A stretch of 64,000 nt of DNA from Uliginosibacterium aquaticum (GTDB taxonomy: Bacteria > Pseudomonadota > Gammaproteobacteria > Burkholderiales > Rhodocyclaceae): the NCBI RefSeq assembly GCF_012972705.2, contig NZ_JABCSC020000001.1:1178001-1242000 (forward strand). The letters are read 5' to 3'. The notes beneath the pieces were generated by a model. The model was not told the origin of the DNA. It ran no database searches and saw only the letters and a program-made list of their open reading frames with translations. A program made the translations under genes and the position numbers. This document shows positions 1 to 7,865 of the stretch, piece after piece. Position 1 is the stretch's first letter, and every line of letters begins with the position of its first letter.

Positions 1-1202
1 CGTAGCTGGCGCAGGAAGCTGGCGTCGCGGCTGAGGCGCTTCAGCACCGTTTCGGGTGCTTCACCGGCTTCGATGGCTTCCGCATACGGCTTGCATTCGC
101 GGATCAGGGTTTCGACGATGCGGTGACCGGCGCGCCACTGACCAGCCCAGGCGTTGTCCGCAATGCCTTGCAGCTGGCGGCCGCGTTGCTCCACGGCACG
201 TGTGGCGTATTTCTGCAGACGCGAGTCGAGTGTGGTGACGACCACGAGGCCATCGGTGTAGATGTCATAGTCATTCTTGTCGGCCCAGTCGATGAGCCAG
301 CGCTTGAGCTGGGCGGTGAAGTGCGGGGCTTCGCCGGGCTCCACGCTCTGGCGCTCGAAATCGAGCTTGAGCGGGCGTTTGGCCAATGCTTCGTAGCGAC
401 TGGCGGAGAGCTTGTCCTGGCGCGCCATGAGCTCCAGCACGAGGTTGCGCCGCTCGCGGGCGCGCTCGGGGTTCTGTACCGGGTTGTAGTAGGCCGTACC
501 CTTGAGCATGCCGATCAGGGTGGCGCTTTCGAGCAGATCCAGCTCACGCGCGGGTTTACCGAAGTAGGTGCGCGCGCCCATGTCGATGCCGTAGGCGTTG
601 TAGAGGAAGGGTACTGTGTTGAGATAGGTTTCGAGGATCTGCGGTTTGGTGTACAGCGCCTCGATCTTCAGCGCAGTGATGGCTTCCTTGAGCTTGCGGT
701 TGATGTTCTGGCGGCGGCCGATTTCCTCGGGGAAGAGGTTGCGTGCGAGCTGTTGGGTGATCGTGGAGCCGCCCTGGGTGTCGCCCTGCAAGGTGGCGAG
801 AAAGGCACCTCCCAGCCGATAGAAGTCGATGCCGAAGTGGTCGTAGAAGCGCTTGTCTTCGGTGGCGATCAGGGCGTCGATGACGCGCGGCGAGATGGCG
901 TCCAGCGCAACCCAGTCCCGGTTGCCGCGCTTGAAGCTGGCGAGTTCCTTGCCGTCCAGGGTGAGCACACGGGTGGGCGATTCATCGCGTGCCTTGCGGA
1001 TATCCGAGATGCCTGGGGTGAAGGGGATCAGCAGCAGCGTCCACAGCAAGAGGAGCGCCGGGGGCAGGGCCAGCAGACCGAGGATCTCGCGCCACCCGGG
1101 GTGGCGCAGGCGCTGCAGCAGGCTTTGCAGCCAGGGCGGCAGCCTTGCGTGCAGCTGGGTGATCAGCGAGGTCCAGTTCAGTTCGGGCAGGCGGAGGGGC
1201 AC
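1..1202 (-). CDS. Class A penicillin-binding protein (bifunctional transglycosylase/transpeptidase), 3' end beyond the window
   Basis: Peptidoglycan polymerase of the inner membrane. The reading frame begins at a GTG at 1202; an in-frame stop lies shortly upstream and no ATG intervenes. A short cytoplasmic N-terminus is followed by one membrane anchor (ILGLLALPPALLLLWTLLLI). The GT51 transglycosylase domain then shows its motifs in order: catalytic-Glu motif EDKRFYDHFGID, GGSTITQQLARNLF, RKLKEAITALKIE and KPQILETYLNTV. About 400 codons are in the window, so the C-terminal penicillin-binding transpeptidase domain is inferred, not seen. No convincing Shine-Dalgarno sequence precedes the GTG. 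It resembles PBP1A/PBP1C-type enzymes; the subclass cannot be decided from this part. Confidence 0.88.
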   Translation of the reverse strand, partial: MPLRLPELNWTSLITQLHARLPPWLQSLLQRLRHPGWREILGLLALPPALLLLWTLLLIPFTPGISDIRKARDESPTRVLTLDGKELASFKRGNRDWVALDAISPRVIDALIATEDKRFYDHFGIDFYRLGGAFLATLQGDTQGGSTITQQLARNLFPEEIGRRQNINRKLKEAITALKIEALYTKPQILETYLNTVPFLYNAYGIDMGARTYFGKPARELDLLESATLIGMLKGTAYYNPVQNPERARERRNLVLELMARQDKLSASRYEALAKRPLKLDFERQSVEPGEAPHFTAQLKRWLIDWADKNDYDIYTDGLVVVTTLDSRLQKYATRAVEQRGRQLQGIADNAWAGQWRAGHRIVETLIRECKPYAEAIEAGEAPETVLKRLSRDASFLRQL

Positions 1203-1396
1203 GGCGGTTCGGGCGTTGGATCGGCCTGCGCATTATGCGCGCAAGGCGCCGCGGCAACAGTCCGCCGCTGCTGCCGGCCGGTCGTCGAGATTGGCTTGGT
1301 GCCGCGCAGCCGGCTCAGTGAGCATCACTCCCGAAGCCGCCAGCGGGCTCTTTCAGGTGCTGGCCCGAATTCGTCATATCTCCGGGGAGAGTCATC

Positions 1397-2932
1397 TTGC
1401 ACAAGCCATTGAAGCCCTTGAAAAACTTCCTGCTCCTGGCCGCACTGCTGTTGAGCGCCGGCGCACAGGCAGCCAATACGCCTTTCGAGATCACCGACAA
1501 TATGATGCCCGGCTGGAACCTGGGCAATGCGCTGGATTCCATTGGTGGTGAAACCAACTGGGGTAACCCGAAGACGACCCAGGCCATGATCGATGCGGTG
1601 GCCAAGGCGGGCTTCAAGACCGTGCGCGTGCCGGTGTCCTGGGACGATTACGCCACTGGTAGCGGCTACACGATCAGCAGCACCTGGATGAGCCGGGTGG
1701 AAGAGGTGGTGAATTACGCGCTGAAGAACAATCTGTACGTGATCATCAATGTGCATCACACGCAGAATGGCTGGCTCAACACCACCTACGCCAATGAAGC
1801 TGCAGCTAAGGATCGCCTCAGCAAGTACTGGCAGCAGATCGGCACGCGCTTCAAGGGGTATGGCGACAAGCTGATCTTCGAAACCATGAACGAGCCGCGC
1901 AATGGTGACGACTGGTGGGGCACGGCCGAGACCTTTGCAGTGATCAACAGCCTCAACAAGGCCGCACTGACGACGATCCGCGCCACCGGCGGCAACAACG
2001 CCAAGCGCCTGGTGATGCTGCCGACTTATGCGGCCTCGGCCTATGACCATCAGCTTGACGGCTACACGCTGCCCTCGGACGCGATGATTGCGGTTTCGGT
2101 GCACGGTTATCTGCCCTTTGCCTTCGCGATGGAGGTGCCGGGTACTTCGACCTTTACCGATACGGCTGCCATCGACGGGCTGTTTTCGCGGATCAATACC
2201 CGTTACGTAGCCAAGGGCATCCCGGTGGTGATGGGCGAGTGGGCCAGTACGCACAAAAGCAATCTGGCCGAGCGCATCAAGCATGCCGAGTACTACGTAA
2301 AGGCGGCCGCCAAGGCGCGCGTGCCGGCGCTGGTGTGGGACAACAATGTTTTCTACACCAACAGCGGCACGACGGATGTGATGGGCCTCCTGAACCGCTC
2401 TACGCTCAGCTGGGCTTATCCGGAGTTGATTACCTCGATCATGCGCGGTGCTTCGACCTGGACCTGGAGCAGCAGCGCCTCGTCCGCCGCCTCATCGCAG
2501 GCGGCTTCGTCGGCAGCATCCTCCAGCAAGGCCAGTTCAGCCGCCAGCGCCAGCTCGGTGGCCGCCAGCTCAGCCGCTTCCTCTAGCGCCCGGAGCGCAT
2601 CCTCGGCGGCAGCAGTGTCTTCCGCCGCCTCTTCCGCTGCCGCCTCGTCGAGTGCCGCGGCGAGCAGTGCTGCCGCAGGGGGCGTGGTCGCCAGCTACAC
2701 CATCAACAATGACTGGGGTAGCGGTTACTGCGCCAGTGTGACTGTGCGCAACAGCTCCGCTGCTGCAGTGGTGTGGCGCGCCAGCCTCACCGTGAGTGGT
2801 AAGGTCAGCCAGATGTGGAATGCGAGCTGGCAGCAAAGTGGCAGCACCCTGAGCTTCGCGGGCTCGGGCTGGAACAGTACGCTGGCCGCCGGGGCCAGCC
2901 TGGGCTCCATCGGTTTCTGCGCCACCCGCTGA
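1397..2932 (+). CDS. Secreted GH5 endoglucanase (cellulase) with Ser-rich linker and C-terminal CBM2
   Basis: Hydrolyses beta-1,4-glucan outside the cell. Signal peptide residues 1-25 (cleavage after AGAQA); GH5 TIM barrel about 30-353, with the acid/base Glu166 in NEP and the nucleophile Glu281 in GEW; low-complexity Ser/Ala linker about 356-429; a CBM2-type cellulose-binding module 430-511 with paired Cys near its ends (GYCAS and FCATR) and exposed-type Trp residues. The start is a TTG at 1397, chosen because GGGGAGA lies about 7 nt upstream and the signal peptide begins directly there. A hairpin terminator follows. The gene opens a run of polysaccharide-degrading genes. Family assignment is firm; substrate range within GH5 (cellulose versus other beta-glucans or mannan) is inferred from the CBM2. 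Confidence 0.93.
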   Translation: MHKPLKPLKNFLLLAALLLSAGAQAANTPFEITDNMMPGWNLGNALDSIGGETNWGNPKTTQAMIDAVAKAGFKTVRVPVSWDDYATGSGYTISSTWMSRVEEVVNYALKNNLYVIINVHHTQNGWLNTTYANEAAAKDRLSKYWQQIGTRFKGYGDKLIFETMNEPRNGDDWWGTAETFAVINSLNKAALTTIRATGGNNAKRLVMLPTYAASAYDHQLDGYTLPSDAMIAVSVHGYLPFAFAMEVPGTSTFTDTAAIDGLFSRINTRYVAKGIPVVMGEWASTHKSNLAERIKHAEYYVKAAAKARVPALVWDNNVFYTNSGTTDVMGLLNRSTLSWAYPELITSIMRGASTWTWSSSASSAASSQAASSAASSSKASSAASASSVAASSAASSSARSASSAAAVSSAASSAAASSSAAASSAAAGGVVASYTINNDWGSGYCASVTVRNSSAAAVVWRASLTVSGKVSQMWNASWQQSGSTLSFAGSGWNSTLAAGASLGSIGFCATR

Positions 2933-2954
2933 GGCTTCATCGCCCGATCCGGAA

Positions 2955-2977
2955 GGCTGCCTGCGGGCGGCCTTTTT
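2955..2977 (+). terminator. Rho-independent terminator of the GH5 gene
   Basis: Seven-base stem GGCTGCC/GGCGGCC (one G-U pair), loop TGCG, then five T. It starts 23 nt after the GH5 stop codon. Confidence 0.75.
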
Positions 2978-3180
2978 CGTGATCCGGGCTCTGACCAGAC
3001 GCTGCCGTCTGGCGCTTACCCTGTTCGAATGGACAGGCGGATTTGCGCTTGGCATGTGGCGGTCATAGTCTTTCTGGCGGGAGGCGTTCCGGGGAGCTGC
3101 GTTTGTTCGCCTGGTTCAGGTCTCCCGAGCGCAGGGCTGTTTCGGCAGTCCTGTAAGAAAACCAAAGCAAGGAGACAAGC

Positions 3181-4440
3181 ATGCAATTCAAACACCTGGC
3201 GCTGCTGGCGCTGATGGCGGGCGTTGCGCTGGATGCCAGTGCGGCCAACCGGCCCGCGGGCTACACCACGATCTGTACTGAGGGTAAAACCTGTACGGTG
3301 GCAGCCAATACGATGGTGGCCTATGGCCGCTCCGATCAATTCACCTACAAGGTGCTCTCGGGCAGCTTCGTGTGCGGCGAGGTCACTTTTGGTGCTGGCA
3401 CCAAGGTGGCGGGCGGGACCAACGAGTGCTCGATCAGCAGCACAGCTTCATCCTCAAGCGTGGCCAGCAGCGCCAAGTCCAGCGCAGCCGCGAGCAGTGC
3501 TGCTGCTTCCAGCGCTGCGGTAGCCAGCAGCTCCAAGGCTTCGAGTTCGGCCGTGAGCAGCTCAAAGGCCTCCAGCGCCAGTTCGGCTGCGGCCACCAGC
3601 GCCACGGTGACGCTTTCGGCCTGGCCGGGCTGCCCAGCTTACGTGAACGTGGGGGCCGCAGATACGGTGCCGCTCACCGCGAGCATCACGGTGCCGGCAG
3701 GGACTACTTACGACGGTGGCGGCAGGCGTTTCCAGCTTTCCAACGGTGGGCAGGCCGAGGGCCAGCCGCCGGTGTTCCTGCTGGAGGAGGGGGCCTCGCT
3801 GCGCAATGCGGTGATCGGCAATCTGGCGGCGGACGGCGTGCATTGCGTGGGTAACTGCTCGGTCTACAACGTGTGGTGGGAAGACCTCGGCGAAGATGCG
3901 GCTACCGCCAAGGGGGCATCCGGCACCACCATGCGCGTGGATTGCGGCGGCGCTTTCCTCGGCACCGACAAGACCTTCCAGCACAATGGCCAGGGCACGC
4001 TCCACATCACCCGCTTCGTGGCGGACAACTGGAAGAGCAAGGGCGGCAAGTTCTACCGCTCCTGCGGCGACTGCACCGGCAACAAGGGCCCGCGTACGGT
4101 GATCATCGAGAACTCGCGCATCCACAACCACCAGACCATCGTGGGCGTGAACAGCGCTTACTCGAATGGCTCGCCGGCCGACAAGGCCACCCTGCGTAAC
4201 GTGCTGCTGCTGCGCTGGAACGGCGAGATCGAGGTGTGCTCCACTTTCACGGGGGTGGAGAAGGGATCGGGCTCTTCCAGCGAGAAGGGTGCGGAGTGGA
4301 ACACCAGCACCTGCAACCTCACTGCCGCCGACGTGACCGCCATCGACAAGACCGGTGGCAGCAAGAAGACTGGTATCGCCCCCGGCAATGGTCCGGATCC
4401 GGCACCGGTCAATCGTATCCAGGAAAACTGGAACTATTGA
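3181..4440 (+). CDS. Secreted pectate lyase, family PL3, with a small N-terminal module and Ser/Ala linker
   Basis: Cleaves polygalacturonate by Ca-dependent beta-elimination, outside the cell. Signal peptide about 1-21 (LDASA). Residues 23-85 form a small Cys-containing module I cannot name. A Ser/Ala linker spans about 86-141. The catalytic beta-helix spans about 145-419, with family motifs VFLLEEGASLRNAVIG, ADGVHCVGNC, VWWEDLGEDA, FQHNGQGT and KFYRSCGDC. AAGGAGA about 8 nt before the ATG supports the start. It is flanked by two hairpin terminators and looks monocistronic, 248 nt downstream of the GH5 gene and in the same orientation. The linker resembles those of the GH5 and GH6 enzymes nearby, which suggests a shared secretion or assembly history. 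Confidence 0.93.
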   Translation: MQFKHLALLALMAGVALDASAANRPAGYTTICTEGKTCTVAANTMVAYGRSDQFTYKVLSGSFVCGEVTFGAGTKVAGGTNECSISSTASSSSVASSAKSSAAASSAAASSAAVASSSKASSSAVSSSKASSASSAAATSATVTLSAWPGCPAYVNVGAADTVPLTASITVPAGTTYDGGGRRFQLSNGGQAEGQPPVFLLEEGASLRNAVIGNLAADGVHCVGNCSVYNVWWEDLGEDAATAKGASGTTMRVDCGGAFLGTDKTFQHNGQGTLHITRFVADNWKSKGGKFYRSCGDCTGNKGPRTVIIENSRIHNHQTIVGVNSAYSNGSPADKATLRNVLLLRWNGEIEVCSTFTGVEKGSGSSSEKGAEWNTSTCNLTAADVTAIDKTGGSKKTGIAPGNGPDPAPVNRIQENWNY

Positions 4441-4465
4441 TCCCCAGTCTGTAGCCCTCATCCTC

Positions 4466-4491
4466 AAAGCCCGCCTTTCGGCGGGCTTTTT
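4466..4491 (+). terminator. Rho-independent terminator of the pectate lyase gene
   Basis: Ten-base stem AAAGCCCGCC/GGCGGGCTTT with a TTTC loop and a following T run, 26 nt after the stop codon. Confidence 0.88.
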
Positions 4492-4814
4492 GCTTCAAGG
4501 GCTGGGCAGGCACTGCGGCGAGATGCCGGACACGAAATATTCGACAGCCCGACTGCAAGGCGATCAGGCGCTGTCGCCTGCCGTGTCATTGCGGCGCCCG
4601 GAGCGGGCCGCAGTCGATTGCTTGTCTGCATGGACTCGATAGAAGAGCGTCGGCACGCTCTGGCCTACACTGGCGGGCCACCTTGCTGTGGAGATCCTGC
4701 CAGGCAGGGAACTTTGCCCCGTGGTGTGGGCCTGATCCCAGGCCGGAGTGCTCCGGCAAGTGATACCGCCGATTTTTTCATTGCTTGAATCTTTCCCCAG
4801 AGGAGTGCGTGACC
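4492..4814. other. Intergenic stretch upstream of the MBL-fold lipoprotein gene
   Basis: About 320 nt with no credible gene. The only clear signal is AGGAG at 4801-4805, the ribosome binding site of the next gene. A promoter is expected here because the preceding gene ends in a strong terminator, but I see no clear -35/-10 pair. Confidence 0.5.
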
Positions 4815-5765
4815 ATGAAGAACCGACCGTTTTCTGCAGGCTGGACCGTGCTGGGTGCGGCCCTGATAAGTGTGTTCCTGTCGGCCTGCGCCAGCAGCGT
4901 GCCGCGCGCGACGCCGGTGGCCGAGGGGGTGACGCGGGTGGAGCTTGGCAAGGTTGGCGTCACGATGCTGAGCGATGGCCAGGGCGCGCGCGTGCTGGAC
5001 GCGAACTTCGTGCGCAATGCTTCGCTGGCCGAGGTGCAGGCCGATCTGCAGGCGGCCGGCCTGCCGACGGACAAGCTGGACGTGCCTTACAACTCGCTGG
5101 TGGTCGATGTGGGTGCGCAGCGCGTGCTCTTTGATACCGGCAACGGCGAGTTTGGCGGCGCTGGCAGTGGCAAGCTGCTGGAGAATATGAGCAAGGCGGG
5201 CATCGATCCGAAGTCGATCACGGCCGTGGTGATTTCCCACTTCCACGGCGATCACATCAATGGCCTGCGCAACAAGGCCGGCCAGGTGGTGTTCCCGAAT
5301 GCGAAGATCTATGTGCCGACACCGGAATGGAACTGGTGGATGGACGAGGCACGCTACACCGCCACGCCTGAGGCCTCGCGCGGCGGTCTGAATACCGCAC
5401 GGCGCGTGTTCGGGCCGCTGGCTGGCAGCGTGATCCGCTTCGAGCCGGGCAAGGAAGTGCTGCCGGGCGTGCGCTCGATTGCAGCCTTTGGCCACACGCC
5501 GGGGCATACCGTGTTCATGATCGAAGGCGGTTCGCGCAAGCTGCTGTACTGGGCCGATACCACCAATGTCTCGATGTTCGTGCGCAACCCCGAGTGGGCC
5601 GTGATGTTCGATATGGATGCCGAGGCGGCCAAGGCCACGCGGCGTCGCATTGCCGATCTGGCGATTGCCGAGAATGCACTGGTGGCGGGTTTCCACCTGA
5701 CCAGCCCCGGTGTGGGAACGCTGAGCGTGCGTGGCAAGGGTTACGACTTCACGCCGCTGAAGTGA
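4815..5765 (+). CDS. Metallo-beta-lactamase-fold hydrolase, predicted lipoprotein
   Basis: Zinc hydrolase of the MBL superfamily. Counted from the ATG at 4815 it has 316 residues. The signal sequence ends in the lipobox FLSAC (Cys25), so it is probably anchored to a membrane on the periplasmic side. The Zn signature HFHGDH is at residues 142-147, with later metal ligands expected in GHTPGH, ADTTN and GFH. The pattern recalls lactonase- and methyl-parathion-hydrolase-like MBL proteins, but the substrate is unknown. AGGAG sits 9 nt before the ATG; an in-frame TTG at 4785 would place charged residues ahead of the signal peptide and is less likely. It sits between pectate lyase and GH6 genes; a link to polysaccharide use is only positional. 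Confidence 0.85.
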   Translation: MKNRPFSAGWTVLGAALISVFLSACASSVPRATPVAEGVTRVELGKVGVTMLSDGQGARVLDANFVRNASLAEVQADLQAAGLPTDKLDVPYNSLVVDVGAQRVLFDTGNGEFGGAGSGKLLENMSKAGIDPKSITAVVISHFHGDHINGLRNKAGQVVFPNAKIYVPTPEWNWWMDEARYTATPEASRGGLNTARRVFGPLAGSVIRFEPGKEVLPGVRSIAAFGHTPGHTVFMIEGGSRKLLYWADTTNVSMFVRNPEWAVMFDMDAEAAKATRRRIADLAIAENALVAGFHLTSPGVGTLSVRGKGYDFTPLK

Positions 5766-5789
5766 TCCTGGGTTTGCGAGGACGCATGA

Positions 5790-5817
5790 AAAAGCCCGCC
5801 GGCTGGCGGGCTTTTTT
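5790..5817. terminator. Bidirectional rho-independent terminator between convergent genes
   Basis: Stem AAAAGCCCGCC/GGCGGGCTTTT with a GGCT loop, A run on the left and T run on the right. It can stop the MBL gene (plus strand) and the GH6 gene (minus strand). Confidence 0.88.
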
Positions 5818-5860
5818 ATGGGCGAAGCTGTTTGCCCATCGTCTTGCCTGCGTGTGGTTT

Positions 5861-7522
5861 TTACAGTGCCGGCCAGGCGTTGCGAACCAGCATCATGAAC
5901 TGATCGTGGAACCAGTGGCCGGCGTGTGGTGCATTCTGCAGCGCATCAACATTGCCGCTGCCGCACATCACGTCAAAGCGCTTGCCTTCGGAGTTGGCGC
6001 TGGTGGCGGAGCTGTCGCTGGTGCCGTCGGACTCACCCGGGCCCTTGACCCAGTAGTAGGCGTCCAGATAGCTGCGCGAAGCGTCCGGTGCAGCCTTCGG
6101 GCGCGCACCAACACCGGTGTTGCGCACATTGCACCAGTTGCCGCGATGGTTGCGCAGATCGATACGCATGTTGTCGACGTCAGCCGCGGCGGCGGTCGGG
6201 CGCAGTGCGCTGCCCCAGCCGTTGCGACCGGTGTCGATCATGAAGCCAAGGCCCGAGGGGAAGCCGGCAGCCACGAATTCGGCGCGCAGCTTGTCGACAT
6301 AGCTCAGCTCGTCGACCATGTAGTTCCACTCGTAGAAGGCCGTGGTGCCACCGGTGTTGACGACATCGGCGGTGCCATTGAAGAAGGGCTCGTCCAGCGG
6401 GGTGTAGTTCGCAACGTTGGTCACGAAGCCACGGATCACCGAGAGATCACCATTCCTGATGCCGCCGACCCAGGTTTTGAAGTAGCTCACGGCACGGGCG
6501 CGGTTGTTGTCCCAGCCGAGCCAGCCGGAGTGGGCGATGTCCAGATACTGATAAACGTTGGACAGCGTTGCGAACTTGCCGACTGCATATTGCACGCCTT
6601 CGACATAGGTGTTGTTGTTCTTCACCGTGACACAGGCCGGGATCGATGCGCCTTCACCGGCATTGGTGACCAGGTTCGGCAGCGAATCCGGCTCGATCAC
6701 CAGGGTGATGCGCAGGCTCTTGTACTCGCTCTTGGCGAAGATGCTGTAGAGCTTGTCGATGTACTGGGTCTTGTACTTGCTCATGCCTCCGGTCGCAGCA
6801 TTCAGCTCGCCGTTGGAGGCGGCCGATGCGCAATCGCGATCCGGCAGGTCATAGACGACGAAGGTGATGGTCATCGCGCCGCCCTTGAGCTTCTGCTGCG
6901 CCAGGGCTTCCTTCAGATGGCCTTCCACGCCGAGACGGCCGCTGTTGAGGGCGCCGCCTTCAATGGCGTCGATACGGTCGATCCAGACCCCGGTGGGGAG
7001 GGACTTCATGGCCGTGGCGATGCGGGCATCGTTGGAGCCGGCGGTGAGCGTGTTCACCGATTGCTGCACGGCGGCAGCGTAGTCCGGATTGACATACATG
7101 CCGGCACCGGCGAACGGATTGCCGGTGGTGACGCCCAGGGCTGCGCTGATGCTGCTGGCCGAGGAACTGGCTGCCGCAGAAGACGTTGCACCGGCCGAAG
7201 AGCTGGCGGCTGCAGACGAGGTATTGCCGGCAGAGGAACTGGCGCCGGTGGAGGACTTGGCTGCGGACGAGGTGTTGCTGCCGGCAGAGGTATTGGCGGA
7301 GGACGTCGCCACGCTGCTCACACTGGAAGAGGGATTGCCCGCTGCGGAAGATGCGCCGGCACTGCCCGTGCTGCTGGTGTTGCCCGCCGACGAAGCGTTG
7401 CCGCTGCTGCTTCCACCGGCACTTCCACCACCGTTGCCACCGCCACCACCGCCGCACGCACTCAGAAGACCTGCGCACAGCAACATGCTCCAGGTCAGGC
7501 TGTTAAGAGACACTTTTTTCAC
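5861..7522 (-). CDS. Glycoside hydrolase family 6 (cellobiohydrolase/endoglucanase), predicted lipoprotein with a long Ser/Ala/Gly linker
   Basis: Inverting cellulase. The catalytic domain (about residues 130-553) shows family motifs: YDLPDRDC (224-231), acid Asp279 in VIEPDSL, AHSGWLGW, DTGRNGWG and GPGESDG. The N-terminus has a lipobox, LLSAC (Cys23), followed by six Gly and a low-complexity linker up to about 127. The enzyme is thus probably lipid-anchored and held away from the membrane, unlike the freely secreted GH5 and PL3 neighbours. The start is a GTG at 7522 with AAGGA about 7 nt upstream. No CBM is visible. A shared bidirectional terminator lies after the stop. Endo- versus exo-action cannot be decided without modelling the active-site loops. 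Confidence 0.92.
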   Translation of the reverse strand: MKKVSLNSLTWSMLLCAGLLSACGGGGGGNGGGSAGGSSSGNASSAGNTSSTGSAGASSAAGNPSSSVSSVATSSANTSAGSNTSSAAKSSTGASSSAGNTSSAAASSSAGATSSAAASSSASSISAALGVTTGNPFAGAGMYVNPDYAAAVQQSVNTLTAGSNDARIATAMKSLPTGVWIDRIDAIEGGALNSGRLGVEGHLKEALAQQKLKGGAMTITFVVYDLPDRDCASAASNGELNAATGGMSKYKTQYIDKLYSIFAKSEYKSLRITLVIEPDSLPNLVTNAGEGASIPACVTVKNNNTYVEGVQYAVGKFATLSNVYQYLDIAHSGWLGWDNNRARAVSYFKTWVGGIRNGDLSVIRGFVTNVANYTPLDEPFFNGTADVVNTGGTTAFYEWNYMVDELSYVDKLRAEFVAAGFPSGLGFMIDTGRNGWGSALRPTAAAADVDNMRIDLRNHRGNWCNVRNTGVGARPKAAPDASRSYLDAYYWVKGPGESDGTSDSSATSANSEGKRFDVMCGSGNVDALQNAPHAGHWFHDQFMMLVRNAWPAL

Positions 7523-7865
7523 TTGGGTTTCCTTGAAAGATATTGCTTGAATCGAGCTCGAAAAGTGTGACGTGCTTCATCCGAGAATGCTTTTGGCATC
7601 GGCTGGAAAGGCTGCTTACGGGGGGCGAACGGCTTTAAGGGTTTTTACCTGATTTGTGGTTTTTGTACGTTGTTTTGTCTGGATTTGCGGGTGTGGGAAA
7701 AGGTTCTGACAAGCCTGTCGTTTCCGGTATTTCTGGTCGCGGTCCGGGCGACTGGGCCGCGCGTGAGCAACAGGGATGACTTTCGGCCTGGGCGATCCGG
7801 TCAATTTTTGCGCGCCAAGGTCGTAAATCCTCCTTGAGGCGGTCGTGCCGGGCTTGGGGGGCGAG
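7523..7865. other. Divergent intergenic region between the GH6 and AbiC-like genes
   Basis: About 340 nt, less GC-rich than the flanks, with no credible gene. It must hold the promoters of both divergent genes. A 10-base perfect palindrome TCGAGCTCGA at about 7552-7561, roughly 30 nt before the GH6 start codon, is the only regulatory-looking motif I can point to. Confidence 0.45.

Noticed and set aside
123-1412. 429-codon plus-strand frame at the left end
   Set aside because: The minus strand here encodes the GT51 motifs of a penicillin-binding protein in correct order, so the plus frame is a shadow.
2460-2680. Ser/Ala-codon repeats in GH5, PL3 and GH6 as mobile or satellite repeats
   Set aside because: They are in-frame low-complexity linkers between domains, with varied codons and no flanking duplications.
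5594-7570. 658-codon plus-strand frame across the GH6 gene
   Set aside because: Antisense to GH6; its Gly/Arg-rich translation reflects the Ser/Ala linker read backwards.
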